NCBI RefSeq assembly: GCF_026340565.1
Contig: NZ_JAPEPB010000001.1
Location: 3,572,501 to 3,636,500, forward strand
Reading direction: 5' to 3'
Origin: Kitasatospora sp. NBC_01287
GTDB taxonomy: Bacteria; Actinomycetota; Actinomycetes; Streptomycetales; Streptomycetaceae
Length of the DNA: 64,000 nucleotides
Shown here: in pieces, positions 1 through 7,888 of the stretch
Layout of the letters: every line of letters starts with the position of its first letter
Numbering within the stretch: the first letter of the stretch is position 1
The notes under the pieces: generated by a model
Told to the model about the DNA's origin: nothing
The model's input: the letters and a program-made list of their open reading frames with translations, nothing else
Databases searched by the model: none
Program-made: the position numbers and the translations under genes

Positions 1-31
1 CCTGCGGCCGAGGACGGCCCGGGCGGCGCGG

Positions 32-499
32 CTACAGCTCGGGGCTGAGCCGCCGGAACACCCCGAACCGCGCGGCCAGCCCCGGCCAGCGGCCCAGCGG
101 GCGGGCGCAGAGCAGCCGCTCCAGCCAGCCGGCCGGCGCCAGCCAGACCGGGTTCGGGGCGATCCGCAGCAGCACCCGGCCCAGCACCAGATCGTCAGGT
201 ACCGGGCCGTACTCCCGGCTGTCGTTCTCCACGAACTGGTTGTCGGAGAGCAGCCACCAGCCCTTGGCCCGCCGCTCGGTGGCCCGTTTGACCACCAGCA
301 GGTCCTGCCGGAGCGGGTGCCGCACCAGCACCACGGCGCCGGGCCGCACCCGGGCGCCGTACCTGACCACCAGCCGGTCACCGTGGTAGAGGGTGGGGAC
401 CATCGAGGGCCCGGCCACGTCCATCAGCCCGAACGGGACCAACCCACCCTCCGTACGCTCCACGGGCTCTGGGCCCGCGTCAGTGCCCTTTCGCCGCAT
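32..499 (-). CDS. sodX: Nickel SOD maturation signal-peptidase-like protease SodX
   Basis: A 155-residue S26/S24-type serine protease expected to remove the short leader of the Ni superoxide dismutase encoded divergently next door. The catalytic Ser is in GPSM (about residue 32), the Lys in VVKR (about 71), and the later conserved box reads DNQFVENDSREYGPV. The ATG at 499 is chosen because GAGGAGG lies 6-7 nt upstream; an upstream in-frame ATG would add 35 unconserved-looking residues. There is no clear N-terminal membrane anchor, unlike general signal peptidases, which fits a dedicated processing enzyme. The sodX-sodN pairing is established for actinobacteria; the specific substrate here is inferred from position. 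Confidence 0.9.
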   Translation of the reverse strand: MRRKGTDAGPEPVERTEGGLVPFGLMDVAGPSMVPTLYHGDRLVVRYGARVRPGAVVLVRHPLRQDLLVVKRATERRAKGWWLLSDNQFVENDSREYGPVPDDLVLGRVLLRIAPNPVWLAPAGWLERLLCARPLGRWPGLAARFGVFRRLSPEL

Positions 500-697
500 C
501 GCCGTGCCTCCTCGTCGCGCCAGCCGGTCCGCTCCGTCGCGCACCAGCATCCCGTACATCCTCCAGGGACAACGCGCGCCCGATATCGACCGGTTCCGAC
601 TCAACCTTTTGCCCTAGGCCGCCGTCCCGGCCGCGAATTCCGGGAAGCCGCGGGGTAGTCTCAGGCCCGGGAAGACGATCTCCAAGGAAGGACTCAC

Positions 698-1093
698 ATG
701 CTCTCTCGCCTGTTTGCGCCGCGGGTCACCGCTCACGCCCACTGCGACCTGCCCTGCGGTGTCTACGACCCCGCTCAGGCGCGGATCGAGGCCGAGTCGG
801 TGAAGGGTACTCAGGAGAAGTACCAGGCCAACGAGGACGCCCACTTCCGCGCGCGCGCCATCATCATCAAGGAGCAGCGCGCCGAGGCCGTCAAGCACCA
901 CCTGTCGGTCCTGTGGAGCGACTACTTCAAGGCCCCGCACTTCGAGAAGTACCCCGAGCTGCACCAGCTCTTCAACGACGCGCTGAAGGCCGCCTCGGCC
1001 GCCAAGGCCTCGACGGACCCGGCCACCGGCCAGACGCTGCTGGACTACATCGCCCAGATCGACAAGATCTTCTGGGAGACCAAGCAGGCCTGA
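698..1093 (+). CDS. sodN: Nickel superoxide dismutase precursor
   Basis: A 131-residue precursor of cytoplasmic Ni-SOD, which dismutes superoxide. A 14-residue leader is followed by the nickel hook HCDLPCGVY at residues 15-23; cleavage before His15 exposes the ligands His1, Cys2 and Cys6 of a 117-residue mature enzyme, the usual length. The ribosome site is AAGGAAGG, and a TAGTCT hexamer at 656-661 is a possible -10. It is divergent from sodX. A strong hairpin follows the stop. In S. coelicolor sodN is nickel-induced and its 3' UTR yields an sRNA against sodF; whether that applies here is unknown. Confidence 0.97.
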   Translation: MLSRLFAPRVTAHAHCDLPCGVYDPAQARIEAESVKGTQEKYQANEDAHFRARAIIIKEQRAEAVKHHLSVLWSDYFKAPHFEKYPELHQLFNDALKAASAAKASTDPATGQTLLDYIAQIDKIFWETKQA

Positions 1094-1114
1094 GGCCGCG
1101 CACGGTCAACCCGC

Positions 1115-1154
1115 GACTGACGCCCTTCGCTCCTTCGAGTGAAGGGCGTCAGTC
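1115..1154 (+). terminator. Hairpin after sodN, possible s-SodF-type 3' UTR
   Basis: A perfect 14-bp stem (GACTGACGCCCTTC and its complement) continues inward through one G-U pair and CTC/GAG to a CTTC tetraloop. It starts 21 nt after the sodN stop and ends before the GNAT gene. No T tract follows, as usual for streptomycete terminators. Confidence 0.8.
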
Positions 1155-1182
1155 GTGCCCGGACCCCAGTACCCTCGGAAGC

Positions 1183-1671
1183 ATGATCAGAAGCGCCGTC
1201 GCCGAGGACGTCCCCACCATCATCGAGCTGATCCGCGAACTCGCGGAGTACGAAAAGGCCCTGGACCAGGCCAAGGCCACCGAGGAGCAACTGCGCGAGG
1301 CCCTCTTCGGCGCGCACCCGGCGGTCTTCGCCCTGATCGCCGAGTCCGTCGACGAGGCCACCGGGAGCCACCGGACGGTCGGCTTCGCCCTCTGGTTCCG
1401 CAACTTCTCCACCTGGACCGGCACCCACGGGATCTACCTGGAGGACCTCTACGTGCGCCCCGCCGAACGCGGCGGCGGCCACGGCAAGGCCCTGCTCACC
1501 GAACTGGCCCGGATCGCGGTGGAGCGCGGCTACGGTCGCCTGGAGTGGGCGGTGCTGGACTGGAACGAGCCCTCGATCGGCTTCTACAAGTCGCTCGGCG
1601 CCCAGCCGATGGACGAGTGGACGACCTTCAGGTTGGCCGGCGAACCGCTGCGCGAGCTGGGAAAGCGCTGA
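1183..1671 (+). CDS. GNAT acetyltransferase, SSAT/thialysine N-acetyltransferase type
   Basis: A 162-residue single-domain GNAT protein. The sequence follows the spermidine/spermine and thialysine N-acetyltransferase pattern: IIELIRELAEYEKA near the N terminus, LEDLYVRPAERGGGHGKALL as the acetyl-CoA motif (about residues 87-106), then DWNEPSIGFYKSLGA. It probably acetylates a diamine, polyamine or related amino acid in the cytoplasm; the substrate cannot be read from sequence. ATG 1183 is the only start that keeps just the domain. It lies 29 nt after the sodN hairpin and so probably has its own promoter. Confidence 0.85.
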   Translation: MIRSAVAEDVPTIIELIRELAEYEKALDQAKATEEQLREALFGAHPAVFALIAESVDEATGSHRTVGFALWFRNFSTWTGTHGIYLEDLYVRPAERGGGHGKALLTELARIAVERGYGRLEWAVLDWNEPSIGFYKSLGAQPMDEWTTFRLAGEPLRELGKR

Positions 1672-1886
1672 CGACCTGCGAGGAATCCGGTCACAGGTCG
1701 CGACATCCATCGGCCGATCGCGGTAACGTCTCGGCGGGCGGCCCGCGTCCGGAGCCCCCCGAGCGGGTAGGACTGGGACGTACCGCACCACCCCTCAAGA
1801 CAGTTGGGGCGAAGCAGTTGAGCCAAGCAACAGAACGTGCCGCGGCCCACGGGTCACCAGCACAGCACGTCACCCAGGAGGTGAGG

Positions 1887-2318
1887 GTGTCCCAGATCAA
1901 CGGCGCTGCCGAATCCGGGGACGAAACGGCCGCCACGGATTTCGTGGAGGTCCGACTGCCCGCCCAGGGCGCTTACCTCTCGGTGCTGCGGACGGCCACG
2001 GCCGGCCTCGCGGCGCGGCTGGACTTCACCCTCGACGAGATCGAGGACCTGAGGATCGCGGTGGACGAGGCCTGCGCCATCCTGCTCCAGCAGGCGGTGC
2101 CGGGCTCGGTGCTCACGTGCGAGTTCCGGCTGGTGGGCGACGCGCTGCGGGTCACCGTCTCGGCGCCGACCACGGACGGCCGGGCACCCGAGCGCGACAC
2201 CTTCGCCTGGACGGTGCTCTCCGCACTGGCCGGCGAGGTGGAGTCCTCGGTCGCCGAGGACCGCACGGTCAGCATCAGCCTGCACAAGAAGCGCGGCGGG
2301 ACGATCCTCCAACCGTGA
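1887..2318 (+). CDS. prsH: Anti-sigma factor (RsbW-type kinase fold), probable sigma-H antagonist
   Basis: A 143-residue HATPase-type anti-sigma factor of the RsbW/SpoIIAB family, with the ATP-binding N-box region around AVDEACAILL. GTG 1887 is chosen because AGGAG sits 6 nt upstream; the GTG two codons earlier is too close to it. It is followed after 166 nt by a sigma-B-family gene, matching the prsH (ushX)-sigH arrangement of S. coelicolor, where the anti-sigma holds sigma-H inactive under non-stress conditions. No anti-anti-sigma gene is visible in the window. Confidence 0.85.
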   Translation: MSQINGAAESGDETAATDFVEVRLPAQGAYLSVLRTATAGLAARLDFTLDEIEDLRIAVDEACAILLQQAVPGSVLTCEFRLVGDALRVTVSAPTTDGRAPERDTFAWTVLSALAGEVESSVAEDRTVSISLHKKRGGTILQP

Positions 2319-2484
2319 ATCCGGCCGCCCCGGCCCGACCCGCCGAGGGCCCGGGCGGGGCGCCGCCGCACACCCTCCCGGAGCGGCGACGTTCCCGCTC
2401 CGGGGCCCGAACGCGGTACAACCAATGTGATGGCCCGGCCGCGACTGTGGCCCGGGCGCTCCCGGAACGGAACGGGGGATCGCC

Positions 2485-3567
2485 GTGAGTGATCTGGATC
2501 GGAACTCTGCTGTCGGGCCGCTGCCCGTGGACGGCCGCGCCGCGGACGAGGCGTCCGCCGATGACCGGGCCGTGCCCGGTCCGGCCCGCCGTCTTACCGT
2601 GCCCGCCCCCGCCTCCCCCCACGACGCCCACCCGAAGGACGCCCACCGGATGAGCCAGCCGACCGACCCGACGCCGGAACCGACGGCCGGGCCACGCCCG
2701 CCGGCCGACGAGACCGGCCCCCTGGGCGAGCAGGCGGCGGAAGAGGTGCCGACCGCCGAGCTGGTCAGGGCCACCCTGCCGGCGCAGGGGGTCGGCCAGC
2801 ACCGCAGCGGCGCCCCGGACCGGGAGGCGGCGCGCGCGCTCTTCGTGCGCCTGGCCGAGCTTCCCGAGGGCTCCGCCGAGCGGGTGGAGCTGCGCAACCA
2901 GCTGGTCCGGATGCACATCCCGCTGGTCGAGCACCTGGCCCGGCGCTTCCGCAACCGCGGCGAGCCGCTGGACGACCTGACCCAGGTGGCCACCATCGGC
3001 CTGATCAAGTCGGTGGACCGGTTCGACCACGAGCGCGGGGTGGAGTTCTCCACCTACGCCACCCCGACCATCGTGGGCGAGATCAAGCGGCACTTCCGGG
3101 ACAAGGGCTGGGCGGTGCGGGTGCCGCGACGGCTGCAGGAGCTGCGGCTCTCGCTGACCACCGCGACCAGCGAGCTCTCCCAGCGGCACGGCCGCTCCCC
3201 CACGGTGCACGAGCTGGCCGAGCACCTCGGCATCTCCGAGGAGGACGTGCTGGAGGGCCTGGAGTCGGCCAACGCCTACTCCACCCTCTCGCTGGACGTC
3301 CCCGACAGCGACGACGAGTCGCCGGCCGTGGCGGACACCCTGGGTGCCACCGACGAGGCGCTGGAGGGCGTGGAGTACCGCGAGTCGCTCAAGCCGCTGC
3401 TGGCCCAACTGCCGCAGCGCGAGCAGAAGATCCTGGTGCTCCGGTTCTTCCGGAACATGACGCAGTCTCAGATCGCCGCCGAGGTGGGCATCTCGCAGAT
3501 GCACGTCTCGCGGCTGCTCGCCCGCACTCTGGCCCAGCTGCGGGACAAGCTGCTCGTCGAGGAGTGA
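2485..3567 (+). CDS. sigH: RNA polymerase sigma factor of the SigB/SigF family, sigma-H
   Basis: A 360-residue stress sigma factor. The N-terminal ~100 residues are Pro/Ala-rich and disordered-looking; the sigma domain follows, with region 2 (LDDLTQVATIGLIKSVDRFD and VEFSTYATPTIVGEIKRHFRD), region 3, and region 4 helix-turn-helix (MTQSQIAAEVGISQMHVSRLL). GTG 2485 follows GGGGGAT; an in-frame ATG at 2650 would give a protein 55 residues shorter. S. coelicolor SigH is known to be made from more than one start and to be N-terminally processed, so both products are plausible. The upstream gene is its likely anti-sigma. Confidence 0.92.
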   Translation: MSDLDRNSAVGPLPVDGRAADEASADDRAVPGPARRLTVPAPASPHDAHPKDAHRMSQPTDPTPEPTAGPRPPADETGPLGEQAAEEVPTAELVRATLPAQGVGQHRSGAPDREAARALFVRLAELPEGSAERVELRNQLVRMHIPLVEHLARRFRNRGEPLDDLTQVATIGLIKSVDRFDHERGVEFSTYATPTIVGEIKRHFRDKGWAVRVPRRLQELRLSLTTATSELSQRHGRSPTVHELAEHLGISEEDVLEGLESANAYSTLSLDVPDSDDESPAVADTLGATDEALEGVEYRESLKPLLAQLPQREQKILVLRFFRNMTQSQIAAEVGISQMHVSRLLARTLAQLRDKLLVEE

Positions 3568-3607
3568 GGGCGGGCGGCCCGGTGGGCCGAGGCACCCGCC
3601 GGGCCGC

Positions 3608-3640
3608 CCGCTGAGCCGCCCGGCACCCGCTGAGCCGCGG
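3608..3640. repeat. Two-copy 19-bp-period direct repeat between sigH and the membrane protein
   Basis: CCCGCTGAGCCGC occurs twice with a 19-bp period, directly beyond the stop of the leftward membrane-protein gene (3642). It is similar in placement to the gene-end repeats elsewhere in the window. Confidence 0.6.
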
Positions 3641-3641
3641 G

Positions 3642-4073
3642 TCAGTCCTCGGCGCGGTAGAGCAGGGCGGTGACCCGCGGGTGGAGCGTGGTCACCAGGC
3701 CGGCCAGACCGACCACGGCGACCAGCGCGCCCAGGGCGGGCATCGGGCCGTGACTCTGCAGCATGTAGTACGCCACCGGCAGGCAGGTGGAGTGGGTCAG
3801 CACCGCCGGGCTGCGGCCCCAGCGCCGCAGCTTGAGCAGCGCCCAGGAGGCGAACAGCGGCAGCAGCCCGAGGATCAGGATCACCGCGCCGCCGTACTCG
3901 ACGAGCCCCTCGTTCCTGGTGGTCTCGACCAGCCCGGCCACGATCATGTAGCCGCCCCAGGCGGCCAGCGCGGCGCCCTCGGCGGCGGTCAGCAGGACGG
4001 CGGCCAGCAGGAGGGCCGGCCGGGCGGGCACGGAGCTGGCGGCAGGGGCGGCGGCGGAGGTTTCTGCGGTCAC
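3642..4073 (-). CDS. Small integral membrane protein, function unknown
   Basis: A 143-residue protein with about four predicted transmembrane stretches (residues roughly 19-45, 60-80, 90-105, 112-130) and a short charged C-terminal tail. I recognise no enzymatic motif. It corresponds by position to the hypothetical membrane protein between sigH and the lipid kinase in S. coelicolor. The GTG at 4073 lacks a ribosome site, but TACCCT lies 6 nt upstream, which would fit a leaderless transcript. It converges with sigH and diverges from the lipid kinase with 51 nt between. Confidence 0.75.
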   Translation of the reverse strand: MTAETSAAAPAASSVPARPALLLAAVLLTAAEGAALAAWGGYMIVAGLVETTRNEGLVEYGGAVILILGLLPLFASWALLKLRRWGRSPAVLTHSTCLPVAYYMLQSHGPMPALGALVAVVGLAGLVTTLHPRVTALLYRAED

Positions 4074-4124
4074 TCCAGCAGGGTAGCCGCCGCCCCGCCG
4101 CCGGTGAGCCGTAGGCTGAGCCTC

Positions 4125-5096
4125 ATGCGCGCGCTCCTGGTCGTGAACCCGAAGGCCACCACCACCAGTGGCCGAACCAGGGACGTACTCACCCACGCGC
4201 TGCGCAGCGATCTCAAGCTGGAGGTGGCGGTCACCGACTACCGCGGCCATGCGCGCGACCTGGCCCGCCAGGCGGTGGCGGACGGCACCGTCGACCTGGT
4301 GGTGGCGCTCGGCGGGGACGGCACGGTCAACGAGGTGGTCAACGGGCTGCTCTCGCACGGCCCCGGCGAACGGGTGCCGCGACTGGCCGTGGTGCCGGGC
4401 GGCAGCACCAATGTCTTCGCCCGCGCGCTCGGCCTGCCCAACGACCCGGTGGAGGCCACCGGGCAGCTGCTGGACGCGCTGGACCACCGCCGGGAGCGGG
4501 CCGTCTCGCTCGGCAAGGCGATGACCGAGGGTCTGCCGGACCGCTGGTTCACCTTCACCGCCGGCCTCGGTTTCGATGCCGGCGTGGTCGGCCGGGTGGA
4601 GGAGCAGCGCAGATCGGGGCGGAAGTCGACGCACGCGCTCTATGTGCGCGAAGCACTCCGGCACTACGTCACCGAGCGTGAGCACCGCCGGAACGGCCCC
4701 GTGACCCTGGAAATCCCGGGCCGCGCACCGCAGCCAGGGCTGGTGATGACCATAGTGTCGAACACCTCGCCGTGGACTTTTCTCGGTAATCGCCCGGTGC
4801 TGCCTTCTCCTTCGGCTTCCTTCGAAACCGACCTTGACGTCTTCGGCATCACTCGAATGACAGCGTTCGGAACCGCTCGTACGGTCCGTCAGATTCTGCG
4901 GCCGCACACTCCTTCGGAGCAATCCCGGAAGGCTGACGGACCGACCGGGAAGCACGTCGTCTCCTATCACGACGTCAGGCACTTCACCTTGGTTTCACAG
5001 GAACCGGCGCCATTTCAGGTCGATGGGGACCACCTTGGAGACAGGAGTCGCGTCAGTTTCACAGGCGTACGCCGGGCACTGCGTGTGATTGTGTGA
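4125..5096 (+). CDS. Diacylglycerol kinase-family lipid kinase (YegS/DgkB type)
   Basis: A 323-residue ATP-dependent lipid kinase of the DAGK catalytic superfamily. The nucleotide loop GGDGTVNEVVNGL is at residues 63-75 and the second family box PGGSTNVFARALGLP at 91-105. It probably phosphorylates diacylglycerol or a related lipid at the inner membrane face, feeding phospholipid turnover. ATG 4125 is supported by the immediate NPK beta-strand typical of family N termini. The last third (about 4720-5096) and the region after it are visibly less GC-rich than the neighbours. A hairpin overlaps the 3' end. Confidence 0.88.
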   Translation: MRALLVVNPKATTTSGRTRDVLTHALRSDLKLEVAVTDYRGHARDLARQAVADGTVDLVVALGGDGTVNEVVNGLLSHGPGERVPRLAVVPGGSTNVFARALGLPNDPVEATGQLLDALDHRRERAVSLGKAMTEGLPDRWFTFTAGLGFDAGVVGRVEEQRRSGRKSTHALYVREALRHYVTEREHRRNGPVTLEIPGRAPQPGLVMTIVSNTSPWTFLGNRPVLPSPSASFETDLDVFGITRMTAFGTARTVRQILRPHTPSEQSRKADGPTGKHVVSYHDVRHFTLVSQEPAPFQVDGDHLGDRSRVSFTGVRRALRVIV

Positions 5097-5098
5097 CC

Positions 5099-5119
5099 AG
5101 AAGGGGGTCCCGCCCTTCT
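5099..5119 (+). terminator. Hairpin after the lipid kinase gene
   Basis: AGAAGGG and CCCTTCT form a 7-bp stem over a 7-nt loop, 3 nt after the stop codon, followed by TCTCG. It is a short but well-placed terminator candidate. Confidence 0.55.
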
Positions 5120-5432
5120 TCTCGAACGCGCTAGCCCCCTTCACCCCATAGAAGTACCGCCTGTGAGGTAGGCGACACCGAAGAATCAAAAATTCCTCCT
5201 CGAAGGGGGTTGTATCCGAGCCCGAGGTTTGCGAACCTCTACATGGCGATCGGGACGCGTCGCAGCGGGACAAGCGAGGCGGCCCCCCTGAGCAGCACCT
5301 GGCGCCTACGGCCGCTGGAGCTCCTCAGGGTGAGTACCTGCTGAGCAGTGCCTCAGGATGCGCCCGAACCCCCCTTCTGCACAGACTGCCGGGCCGCGAA
5401 GGCCTTAGGTCCCTTTTGCCGTTGTGGGATTC

Positions 5433-5446
5433 GTGAAAGCGTTCAC
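5433..5446. promoter_or_regulatory. Palindromic operator candidate upstream of wblE
   Basis: GTGAAAGCGTTCAC has 5-bp arms GTGAA/TTCAC around AGCG and resembles LacI-family operator half-sites. It lies 64 bp before the wblE start. The cognate regulator is not identifiable from the window. Confidence 0.35.
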
Positions 5447-5509
5447 ATTCACAAGCCATCGATAGTGCCGCCCGGGTCACCGCCCGTCGGCAGGAGGAGT
5501 TGGACGACC

Positions 5510-5761
5510 ATGGACTGGCGCCACCGCGCTGTCTGCCGCGAAGAGGACCCGGAGCTGTTCTTCCCGATCGGGAACACCGGTCCTGCTCTGCTGCAGATCG
5601 AGGAAGCCAAGGCCGTGTGCCGCCGCTGTCCCGTCATGGAGCAGTGTCTGCAGTGGGCTCTTGAGACCGGCCAGGATGCCGGCGTCTGGGGCGGCATGAG
5701 TGAGGACGAGCGTCGTGCGATGAAGCGTCGCGCCGCCCGCAACCGCGCCCGCACCGCCTGA
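5510..5761 (+). CDS. wblE: WhiB-family iron-sulfur regulator WblE (WhiB1 orthologue)
   Basis: An 83-residue WhiB-like protein. Four cluster-ligating cysteines are at residues 9, 37, 40 and 46 (C-x27-C-x2-C-x5-C), followed by the GVWGG turn (58-62) and a basic C-terminal tail for DNA contact. Such proteins bind a nitric-oxide-sensitive [4Fe-4S] cluster and contact the principal sigma factor. The length and the start MDWRHRAVCREEDPELFFP are typical of WblE/WhiB1. ATG 5510 follows AGGAGG 12 nt upstream; a longer frame upstream looks non-coding. In Mycobacterium the WhiB1 gene also sits beside pdtaS and near sigH, as here. Confidence 0.95.
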   Translation: MDWRHRAVCREEDPELFFPIGNTGPALLQIEEAKAVCRRCPVMEQCLQWALETGQDAGVWGGMSEDERRAMKRRAARNRARTA

Positions 5762-5779
5762 GCGGTGCCTCGGCACCGC
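5762..5779. terminator. Short hairpin immediately after wblE stop
   Basis: GCGGTGCC and GGCACCGC face each other across 2 nt, starting directly after the wblE stop codon. It may end or stabilise the wblE message. Confidence 0.5.
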
Positions 5780-5822
5780 ACCGCTGACGCAGGACCCGGT
5801 CAGCGGCAGACGACAGAAACAC

Positions 5823-5886
5823 TGAACGACAGCAACACCGAACGACAGCAACACTGATCAACGGCAGTACTGATCAACACATGATC
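5823..5886. repeat. 16-bp-period tandem repeat in the wblE-sRNA gap
   Basis: GAACGACAGCAACAC occurs twice at a 16-bp period, followed by two further 16-bp units sharing TGATCAAC. The rest of the gap 5762-5993 shows no gene I can support. Confidence 0.6.
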
Positions 5887-5993
5887 ACAGGCTTCGACCG
5901 CCACTCCGTCGAAGCCTTCCGCAGGAGCCGTCGCGCAGCGGGCAACTGGTCGGCGCGGCGACCTCGACACCTTGGCCGGCTCGGTCCGGACAC

Positions 5994-6022
5994 TTGATAC
6001 TGTTCACTCAGAGCAATATCGT
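5994..6022 (+). promoter_or_regulatory. Housekeeping-type promoter for the small RNA
   Basis: TTGATA (5994-5999) and TATCGT (6017-6022) are separated by exactly 17 bp. The expected start of transcription is about 6029-6030. No open frame of credible coding quality follows. Confidence 0.65.
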
Positions 6023-6028
6023 GGACCT

Positions 6029-6203
6029 GGGACGCTCACCGTACGCAATATGACGGAGCGGGCGACCTGGTAGTGACTGACGCGCCCCACTGGGTGTCGC
6101 GCACCACAGAGCCCCCGTTCCGACCGACTCCCCCCGACGGCCGGAACGGGTTGAGAGGCCCTGTCGACCCTCCCCCCCCCGGTCGACAGGGCCTCGTTTC
6201 TTC
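6029..6203 (+). ncRNA. Small RNA, probable scr5239 homologue
   Basis: A promoter-to-terminator unit of about 165-175 nt with no convincing protein. It contains a 9-bp stem (CCCGTTCCG at 6114-6122 with 6142-6150) and ends in a perfect 15-bp stem GAGGCCCTGTCGACC (6155-6169 with 6181-6195) followed by GTTTCTTCT. It lies beside the gene corresponding to SCO5239, where S. coelicolor encodes scr5239, a conserved ~159-nt sRNA reported to act on dagA and metE. Identity is inferred from position, length and terminator; I could not align it. Confidence 0.7.
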
Positions 6204-6278
6204 TGACCGCGCCCGCTGCCCCCGCTCCCCCGGGGCCCTGGCCCGGCCCCGCTCGCCCGACTCGGCGATCGCCCGGCT

Positions 6279-7796
6279 TCAGCGGACCGGGATCTCCAGC
6301 ACCACCTTGGTGCCACCGCCGGGCGCCGCGACCATGTCGAAGGTGCCGCCCAGTTCACCGGTGGCCAGGGTCCGCACGATCTGCAGCCCGAGGTTGCCGC
6401 CCTGCTGCGGATCGAAGCCCTCCGGCATGCCGCGCCCGTCGTCCTGCACGGTGATCAGCAGGTACTCGTCCGGCTTCGCACCCCCGTTCCAGCTGTCCGA
6501 CCAGCCCATCCCGCTGGACGGCGCCCGCCCGCGCAGCGCGCTGACCGAGAGGTTGCCGGCCGCCTTGGGCCCGAACGCGTGCTCCAGCGCGTTCTGCAGC
6601 AGTTCGGTGAGGACCATCGCCAGCGGGGTGGCCACCTCGGCGGAGAGGATGCCGAAGCTGCCGCTGCGCCGGGTGGTCACCTGGCCGTCCTGGGACAGCT
6701 CCATGACCATCGCCAGCACCCGGTCGGCGATCTCGTCGAAGGCCACCTGCTCGTCCAGGGTCTGCGAGAGCGTCTCGTGCACGATGGCGATCGAACCGAC
6801 CCGGCGCACCGCCTCGTCCAGCGCGGCGCGCGCCGACTCCTCCGGCAGCCGGCGGGCCTGCAGGCGCAGCAGCGCGGCCACCGTCTGCAGGTTGTTCTTC
6901 ACCCGGTGGTGGATCTCCCGGATGGTGGCGTCCTTGGTCATCAGCTCCCGGTCACGCCGGCGCAGCTCGGTGACGTCCCGGGCCAGCACCAGCGAGCCGG
7001 TGTGCACGCCCTTGGGCTTGAGCGGGATCGCCCGCAGCGTCACCACCCCGCCCTGGGCCTCCACCTCGGTCTGCCGGGGCGCCCAGCCGCTGGCCAGCTT
7101 CACCAGCGCCTCGTGCACCGCGCCGCGCGAGGGGAGCGCCAACTCGGCTGTCGTGCGCCCCAGGTGACCCCCCACCAGATCGGTGGTGAGGCCGATCCGG
7201 TGGTAGGCGGAGAGCGCGTTGGGGCTGGCGTAGGTGACGATGCCGTCGGCGTCCAGCCGGATCAGGCCGTCGCCGGCGCGCGGCGCCGCGTCCATGTCCA
7301 CCTGCTCGCCCGCGTACGGGAAGGTGCCGGCCGCGATCATCTGGGCCAGGTCGGAGGCGCTCTGCAGGTAGGTGAGCTCCAGCCGGCTCGGGGTGCGCAC
7401 GGTGAGCAGGTTGGTGTTGCGGGCGATCACCCCGAGCACCCGGCCCTCGCGGCGGACCGGGATCGACTCGACCCGCACCGGCACCTCCTCGCGCCACTCC
7501 GGGTCGCCCTCGCGGACGATCCGCCCCTCGTCGAAGGCCGCGTCCAGCAGCGGGCGGCGCCCGCGCGGGACCAGGTGGCCGACCATGTCGTCCTGGTAGG
7601 AGGTGGGGCCGGTGTTGGGGCGCATCTGGGCGACCGAGACGTACCGGATGCCGTCCCAGGTGGGGATCCACAGCACCAGGTCGGCGAAGGAGAGGTCGGA
7701 GAGCAGCTGCCACTCCGAGACCAGCATGTGGAGCCACTCCACATCGGCACCGGTGAGGGTGGTGTGGCGGCGGACGAGTTCGTTCAACGAGGGCAC
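6279..7796 (-). CDS. pdtaS: PdtaS-like sensor histidine kinase (GAF-like/PAS/HisKA_2/HATPase)
   Basis: A 505-residue soluble sensor kinase. Residues 1-155 resemble the GAF-like sensor domain of mycobacterial PdtaS, 170-275 a PAS domain, 290-365 a HisKA_2 dimerisation region with the phospho-acceptor motif EIHHRVKNNLQ (295-304), and 385-505 the ATPase domain (QDDGRGMP, GGNLGLQIV). PdtaS phosphorylates the ANTAR-type RNA-binding regulator PdtaR; no such partner gene is in this window. GTG 7796 has no ribosome site, but TACTCT at 7803-7808 lies 6 nt before it, a leaderless arrangement. Two dre-like palindromes lie 50-90 bp upstream. Confidence 0.85.
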   Translation of the reverse strand: MPSLNELVRRHTTLTGADVEWLHMLVSEWQLLSDLSFADLVLWIPTWDGIRYVSVAQMRPNTGPTSYQDDMVGHLVPRGRRPLLDAAFDEGRIVREGDPEWREEVPVRVESIPVRREGRVLGVIARNTNLLTVRTPSRLELTYLQSASDLAQMIAAGTFPYAGEQVDMDAAPRAGDGLIRLDADGIVTYASPNALSAYHRIGLTTDLVGGHLGRTTAELALPSRGAVHEALVKLASGWAPRQTEVEAQGGVVTLRAIPLKPKGVHTGSLVLARDVTELRRRDRELMTKDATIREIHHRVKNNLQTVAALLRLQARRLPEESARAALDEAVRRVGSIAIVHETLSQTLDEQVAFDEIADRVLAMVMELSQDGQVTTRRSGSFGILSAEVATPLAMVLTELLQNALEHAFGPKAAGNLSVSALRGRAPSSGMGWSDSWNGGAKPDEYLLITVQDDGRGMPEGFDPQQGGNLGLQIVRTLATGELGGTFDMVAAPGGGTKVVLEIPVR

Positions 7797-7842
7797 AGGG
7801 CGAGAGTAGCCCGCCGAGCCGGGGTGTCCGCTGGTTGTCCAG

Positions 7843-7888
7843 ACCAATGCCCGGCGAGTCCTGGACATCGCAATTGGTCTAGTCCACA
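7843..7888. promoter_or_regulatory. Two DasR-box (dre)-like palindromes upstream of the PdtaS-like kinase
   Basis: The core TTGTCCAGACCA (7845-7856) matches 10 of 12, and TGGTCTAGTCCA (7875-7886) 11 of 12, positions of the dre core TGGTCTAGACCA. Centres are 30 bp apart. They lie upstream of the kinase promoter and may instead be left from a lost gene such as nagB. Confidence 0.6.

Larger units (their letters stand above)
5097..5509. other. 413-bp AT-richer leader/control region upstream of wblE
   Basis: No gene is supported here. The stretch is lower in GC than its surroundings and includes an A-rich patch (about 5177-5195), a 6-bp dyad GAGGTT-TGCG-AACCTC at 5224-5239, and the palindrome GTGAAAGCGTTCAC at 5433-5446. 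wblE genes of streptomycetes usually have complex multi-promoter upstream regions, which this length would suit. Confidence 0.6.

Noticed and set aside
1..31. Gene fragment at the left edge
   Set aside because: Only 31 bases precede the sodX stop codon; too short to assign.
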